Shown: piece by piece, positions 32,506 to 35,903 of the stretch | How positions within the stretch are numbered: position 1 is the first letter of the stretch | How the letters are laid out: every line of letters begins with the position of its first letter | Source: Brumimicrobium sp965659845 | GTDB lineage: Bacteria; Bacteroidota; Bacteroidia; Flavobacteriales_D; Crocinitomicaceae | Length of the DNA: 35,903 bases | Reading direction: 5' to 3' | Assembly: GCA_965659845.1 (NCBI GenBank) | Contig: CBFHXS010000014.1 | Location: 1-35,903 of the forward strand | Position numbers and translations under genes: made by a program | Notes under the pieces: model-generated | Told to the model about the DNA's origin: nothing | Databases searched by the model: none | The model's input: the letters and a program-made list of their open reading frames with translations, nothing else

Positions 32506-34423
32506 CTTTATTGACGTTAATTTCGTGTTTTTGTCGCAATTCTTTTAACCATTCGTTTTCCAAATACTCTTGATAATTTTGTATTACAGCACCTCTCGCT
32601 TCTGCAAGTGTCTTTTGTTCTTTACTAAGGAATTTTTCCACGACGATTAAATAGTGTTTTCCTTCAAATTCAAAAATATCGTTTGCTCCTTCTTTTAGTT
32701 TTCGATCTTTCATGAAAGCAAGATTTTCTTGAATATACTTTCCCTGTTCCCCCTTAAGATTTAATTGAGATTTTTTATTTACAGCTTTCAGAATTCCTTT
32801 CATCGTTAATGAGTCAATTTTAGTCATTACTAAGGCTGTATCAAGCATTTCTCTTTTATCGGAAGAATATATTTCAGCCTGGATTCTGTTTGGCCACATG
32901 TATTCATCACTGTTCTTTTTAAAGAATTCCTGCAGACCTGTTGTGTCTTTAATCGCTTTATCCCAGACTTTATCTTTCATGATTTCATAAAGAAGAACGC
33001 CGTCGTGGTACTCTTGTAAAAGTGCTTTATACGCTGGGTATTTGTCAACCAATCGCGACTTTTCATCTTCAATAATCTGCTCGTTTTGCCAAGCTTTGTA
33101 TTTGTCATTTACAAATAGTTCAATACTGTTTGGTCTGCTGCGCTGATTTTTAGAAATGTAGTTGAGGAAAGACTGCATATCATATTTCTCTCCATTATAT
33201 GAGAACATCCACTTGTTTTTATCTAATTCTGGAGCTTTCCATTTTCCTTTGAATATAGAGCTGTCAACGTTAGCGTAGAACCAATCCAGTCGCTTGTCAC
33301 CTTTGTCCTTAAATTTATTCATTGCTTTTAACTTCTGGATAAAGGATTTTTGAGTTTGTTGGCCACGAGCACCTCTGTTTACTTTGTTTTGGAGTTCACT
33401 TTTCATTTCATCAAAAGAAGAAAGTGATTCATAGCTTATTCTTTTTACAATGTGGTATCCATAATCAGTTTGAAACGGTTTAGAATAAGAATCATCTGCA
33501 GTCAAATTAAAAGCGGCATCCTCAAATTCAGGCACCATTCTTTGATTTGTACCTGAACCAAATGCAGGGAGTCTACCTCCCTTGTTTTTTGAACCTTGGT
33601 CGTCAGAGTAAAGTCTTGCAAGTGTTTCAAAAGATTCTCCGGCCTCTAATTTTTGATGAATTTCTTCAATTTTCATTTTGGCGTTCTTCAAATCTTGTTC
33701 ATCTGAATCTTTAGGAGCGGTCACCATTATATGGGCAGCCATAATAGTTCCTCTCGCTTTTCTTTTGTCAGAAACTTTGATGAGGTGATAACCATATTTG
33801 GTTCTAACAGGGTTAGAAATCTCACCCTCTTTTGTTGTATATGCTGCAGTTTCAAAAGGGTATACCATTTGAAATGCAGTGAAATATCCGAGATCTCCGC
33901 TATTCAATTTAGCCGAAGGATCCTGAGATTTAGCTCGAGCTACTTTTTCGAAGTTTTGCCCGTCATCAACCATTTTCTTGATATCCATGATTTTGTTATA
34001 GGCTTCTAACGTATCTGCGGGGCTAGCGCCACTTGGTAGTTTTATTAAGATGTGTGCAGCTTTGACTTCCATTTTCATGCGATCATAAGCTTCTTTAACT
34101 AGTTCTTTGTTCTTAGAAGAATCTACCAAATAAGGTCTAGCTAATTGTTCTTTATAACCTTGAAGTTCTCTCATTAATGCTGGAATTGTATCGTATCCCA
34201 ATGCCTCAGCTTCAGCAACTTTAAGCTTGAACTTTTTATATAGTTCGAGGTATTCATCAAGACTTTCTTTGTCGTATTTAGGGTCGTTATTGTTCTTCAA
34301 GTAAACTTGAAGAAATTCATTTTTGGTTATGTCTTCACCATTTATCGTCATGACAACCTTGTTATCTTGGCTCCAGGCTTGGAAAGTTAGTATGGATAAT
34401 AAAAGTAAAGCAATGTATTTCAT
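32480..34423 (-). CDS. Periplasmic PpiC-type peptidyl-prolyl isomerase, two parvulin domains
   Basis: A 647-residue exported isomerase/chaperone. The signal peptide is MKYIALLLLSILTFQAWSQ. The region around 20-110 includes a SurA-like helix (LYKKFKLKVAEAEALGYD). Parvulin domain 1 (about 120-218) has VKAAHILIKLPSG, DLGYFTAFQMVYPFE and KYGYHLIKVSD. Domain 2 (about 227-328) has MAAHIMVTAPKD, YSDDQGSKNKGGRLPAFG and DYGYHIVKRIS. A long C-terminal half (about 330-647) of charged helices has no motif I know; it could bind substrate. It is the first of three PpiC-type genes, with a 93-base gap after guaB. Overlap with the next gene indicates a shared transcript. Confidence 0.93.
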   Translation of the reverse strand: MKYIALLLLSILTFQAWSQDNKVVMTINGEDITKNEFLQVYLKNNNDPKYDKESLDEYLELYKKFKLKVAEAEALGYDTIPALMRELQGYKEQLARPYLVDSSKNKELVKEAYDRMKMEVKAAHILIKLPSGASPADTLEAYNKIMDIKKMVDDGQNFEKVARAKSQDPSAKLNSGDLGYFTAFQMVYPFETAAYTTKEGEISNPVRTKYGYHLIKVSDKRKARGTIMAAHIMVTAPKDSDEQDLKNAKMKIEEIHQKLEAGESFETLARLYSDDQGSKNKGGRLPAFGSGTNQRMVPEFEDAAFNLTADDSYSKPFQTDYGYHIVKRISYESLSSFDEMKSELQNKVNRGARGQQTQKSFIQKLKAMNKFKDKGDKRLDWFYANVDSSIFKGKWKAPELDKNKWMFSYNGEKYDMQSFLNYISKNQRSRPNSIELFVNDKYKAWQNEQIIEDEKSRLVDKYPAYKALLQEYHDGVLLYEIMKDKVWDKAIKDTTGLQEFFKKNSDEYMWPNRIQAEIYSSDKREMLDTALVMTKIDSLTMKGILKAVNKKSQLNLKGEQGKYIQENLAFMKDRKLKEGANDIFEFEGKHYLIVVEKFLSKEQKTLAEARGAVIQNYQEYLENEWLKELRQKHEINVNKDVLYSLGE

Positions 34424-34511
34424 ATTTATATCTTTTTACGTTTGTTTTCGAATTACGAATTTATAAATCTGCATTATAGAATCACGAATGAATTCTAAAA
34501 ATATTGTAAAA

Positions 34512-34519
34512 CAAAATTA
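34512..34519 (-). promoter_or_regulatory. Possible -7 element of the PpiC operon
   Basis: On the minus strand TAATTTTG matches TAnnTTTG exactly. It overlaps the guaB stop codon, about 88 bases before the first PpiC gene start. With no -33 partner it is weak evidence that the PpiC genes can be transcribed separately from guaB. Confidence 0.3.
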
Positions 34520-35903
34520 TTTAAAGCTGTAGTTAGGTGCTTCTCGTGTGATAGAGACATCATGAGGATGAGATTCCAACATTCCAGCGTTAGTGATTCT
34601 CACAAACTCTGCACCTTTCAAGTTGTCAATTGAAGGAGCTCCACAATATCCCATTCCAGCTCTAAGTCCCCCAATGATTTGATAAACAACTTCTTTTAAT
34701 TGCCCTTTATATGGAACTCTTCCAGAAATACCTTCCGGTACAAGTTTACTCGTGTCATCTTCTTCATCTTGGAAATATCGATCCTTAGATCCTTTTTCCA
34801 TGGCTTCAATAGAACCCATACCTCTGTAGGCTTTAAATTTTCTGCCTTGATAAATGATTGTTTCACCTGGTGACTCTTCAGTTCCTGCAAACATTGAACC
34901 AACCATTACTGTATCGGCTCCAGCCGCTATTGCTTTTACAATATCTCCAGTATATCGAATTCCTCCATCTGCTATGATAGGAACACCTGTTCCCTCTAAG
35001 GCGCGAGCAACATCATTGATCGCTGAAATTTGCGGAACTCCAACACCTGCGATCACACGTGTCGTACAAATTGAACCAGGTCCAATTCCAACTTTAACGG
35101 CATCTGCTCCAGCATCAACGAGATACTTGGCAGCTTCAGCCGTAGCAATATTTCCAACGATAACATCAATCTTATCATGCTTGGCTTTTACTTGCTTAAG
35201 CTTATCTACTACTCCCTCAGTGTGTCCATGAGCTGTATCAATAACAATAGCGTCTACTCCAGCATGAACAAGGGCATCTACTCTTTCAATAGTGTCATTG
35301 GTTACTCCAACAGCCGCAGCCACGCGAAGTCTACCAAATTGATCTTTGCATGAGTTTGGATGCTTTCTTACCTTGATTATATCTCTGTATGTAATTAATC
35401 CAATTAATTTATTCTGTTTGTCAACAACAGGGAGCTTTTCAATTTTATGCTCTTGTAAAATCCCTTCAGCCGTGGAAAGGTCTGTTCCATCATTAGCAGT
35501 AATGATATTATCTGATGTCATTACTTCGACGATTGGTCGGTTCTTTTCTTTCTCAAAACGAAGATCTCTATTGGTAACGATTCCTTTTAAATTATTGTCT
35601 TCATCTACAACAGGTATTCCACCAATCTTATTTTCTTTCATCAATAAAAGTGCGTCTTTTACAACGGCATTTTCTCGAAGCGTTATAGGATCAATGATCA
35701 TTCCACTTTCAGAACGTTTTACTTTCCTTACTTGAAGAGCCTGTTCTGCAATACTCATATTTTTATGAATAACACCAATCCCGCCTGTCTGAGCGATAGC
35801 AATTGCTAAACTCGACTCTGTAACTGTGTCCATAGCAGCTGCAACAACGGGTGTGTTTACTGCTATATTCTTTGTAATCTTACTTTGAAGATTGACATTT
35901 TTT
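34517..35903 (-). CDS. guaB: Inosine-5'-monophosphate dehydrogenase, 5' end beyond window edge
   Basis: Oxidises IMP to XMP with NAD+, the committed step to GMP. The frame stays open to the right edge: translation upstream of the internal ATG (35833) continues as KITKNIAVNTPVVAAAMDT, a normal IMPDH N-terminal region, so that ATG is not the start and about 30 residues are missing. Two CBS domains occupy the stretch from MIIDPITLRENAVVKDA to LIGLITYRDIIKVR. The catalytic loop is GIGPGSICTTR with the active Cys. GGIRYTGDIVKAIAAGAD and the flap YRGMGSIEAM...DRYF follow. The end HPHDVSITREAPNY is typical of Bacteroidota enzymes. Confidence 0.97.
   Translation of the reverse strand, partial: KNVNLQSKITKNIAVNTPVVAAAMDTVTESSLAIAIAQTGGIGVIHKNMSIAEQALQVRKVKRSESGMIIDPITLRENAVVKDALLLMKENKIGGIPVVDEDNNLKGIVTNRDLRFEKEKNRPIVEVMTSDNIITANDGTDLSTAEGILQEHKIEKLPVVDKQNKLIGLITYRDIIKVRKHPNSCKDQFGRLRVAAAVGVTNDTIERVDALVHAGVDAIVIDTAHGHTEGVVDKLKQVKAKHDKIDVIVGNIATAEAAKYLVDAGADAVKVGIGPGSICTTRVIAGVGVPQISAINDVARALEGTGVPIIADGGIRYTGDIVKAIAAGADTVMVGSMFAGTEESPGETIIYQGRKFKAYRGMGSIEAMEKGSKDRYFQDEEDDTSKLVPEGISGRVPYKGQLKEVVYQIIGGLRAGMGYCGAPSIDNLKGAEFVRITNAGMLESHPHDVSITREAPNYSFK

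Noticed and set aside
34854..35735. Plus-strand frames (125 and 129 codons) opposite guaB
   Set aside because: guaB is beyond doubt on the minus strand. Long antisense frames are a by-product of its codon pattern.
35833..35833. ATG at 35833 as the guaB start
   Set aside because: The frame stays open upstream and encodes a normal IMPDH N-terminal segment up to the window edge, so the start lies outside.
1..35903. CRISPR, toxin-antitoxin, restriction, phage or transposon modules
   Set aside because: No direct-repeat array, transposase, integrase, tRNA-flanked attachment site or defence-type domain is visible in any frame.

Overview
The window is low-GC, gene-dense bacterial DNA. Several features point to the phylum Bacteroidota, most likely Flavobacteriales (Cryomorphaceae/Crocinitomicaceae-like; the rank below phylum is inference). 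These are a protein with a C-terminal type IX secretion (T9SS) sorting tail, a TonB-dependent receptor with a carboxypeptidase-like N-terminal domain, lipoproteins with short Ser-Cys lipoboxes, almost no Shine-Dalgarno sequences, and several upstream matches to the Bacteroidota -7 promoter element TAnnTTTG. A run of 98 N at 23965-24062 shows that this is a draft assembly. There is no tRNA, rRNA, CRISPR array, transposase or phage gene. The region reads as core chromosome, not an accessory island.

Layout. 1-3328 (minus): an LtaS/OpgB-type membrane sulfatase cut by the left edge, then the signal peptide peptidase sppA. 3488-5806 (plus): folK, then an abundant-looking lipoprotein with a split OmpA-like domain and TPR-like repeats. 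5991-7476 (minus): ribF (GTG start) and an overlapping leucine-rich-repeat protein. 7673-9469 (plus): a long acyl-CoA dehydrogenase, convergent with a His-rich DUF4920 lipoprotein (9596-10183, minus), with two back-to-back terminators between them. 10412-12352 (plus): a PadR regulator and a PspC-domain membrane protein, preceded by a nested palindrome. 12483-18104 (plus): valS, an unusual zinc-ribbon short-chain dehydrogenase-like protein, rlmF and a small Cys-rich lipoprotein.

18150-22221 (minus): a T9SS cargo protein with SprB-like repeats and an M1 (LTA4H-like) aminopeptidase lipoprotein. 22414-26536 (plus): two tandem POT-family peptide transporters with the assembly gap at their junction, then a small S4 RNA-binding protein. 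26580-35903 (minus): guaB (5' end beyond the right edge), three SurA/PpiC-type proteins in overlapping order, a MoxR ATPase and a TonB-dependent receptor.

How the genes fit together. Much of the window serves the cell envelope: three periplasmic chaperone/isomerases that would help outer-membrane proteins fold, a TonB-dependent receptor, an OmpA/TPR lipoprotein, SppA, a glycerol-phosphate-transferase-like enzyme and a T9SS cargo. The aminopeptidase lipoprotein and the two peptide transporters stand divergently side by side and make a plausible unit for using external peptides. The rest is housekeeping: folate, FAD, GMP, Val-tRNA, rRNA methylation and fatty-acid oxidation.

I found no gene cluster that I would call a new system. 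The best leads are the zinc-ribbon SDR-like protein that has lost its catalytic Tyr, the three-gene PpiC array with a degenerate middle member, the PadR-associated palindrome, and the lipoprotein with a split, diverged OmpA domain.
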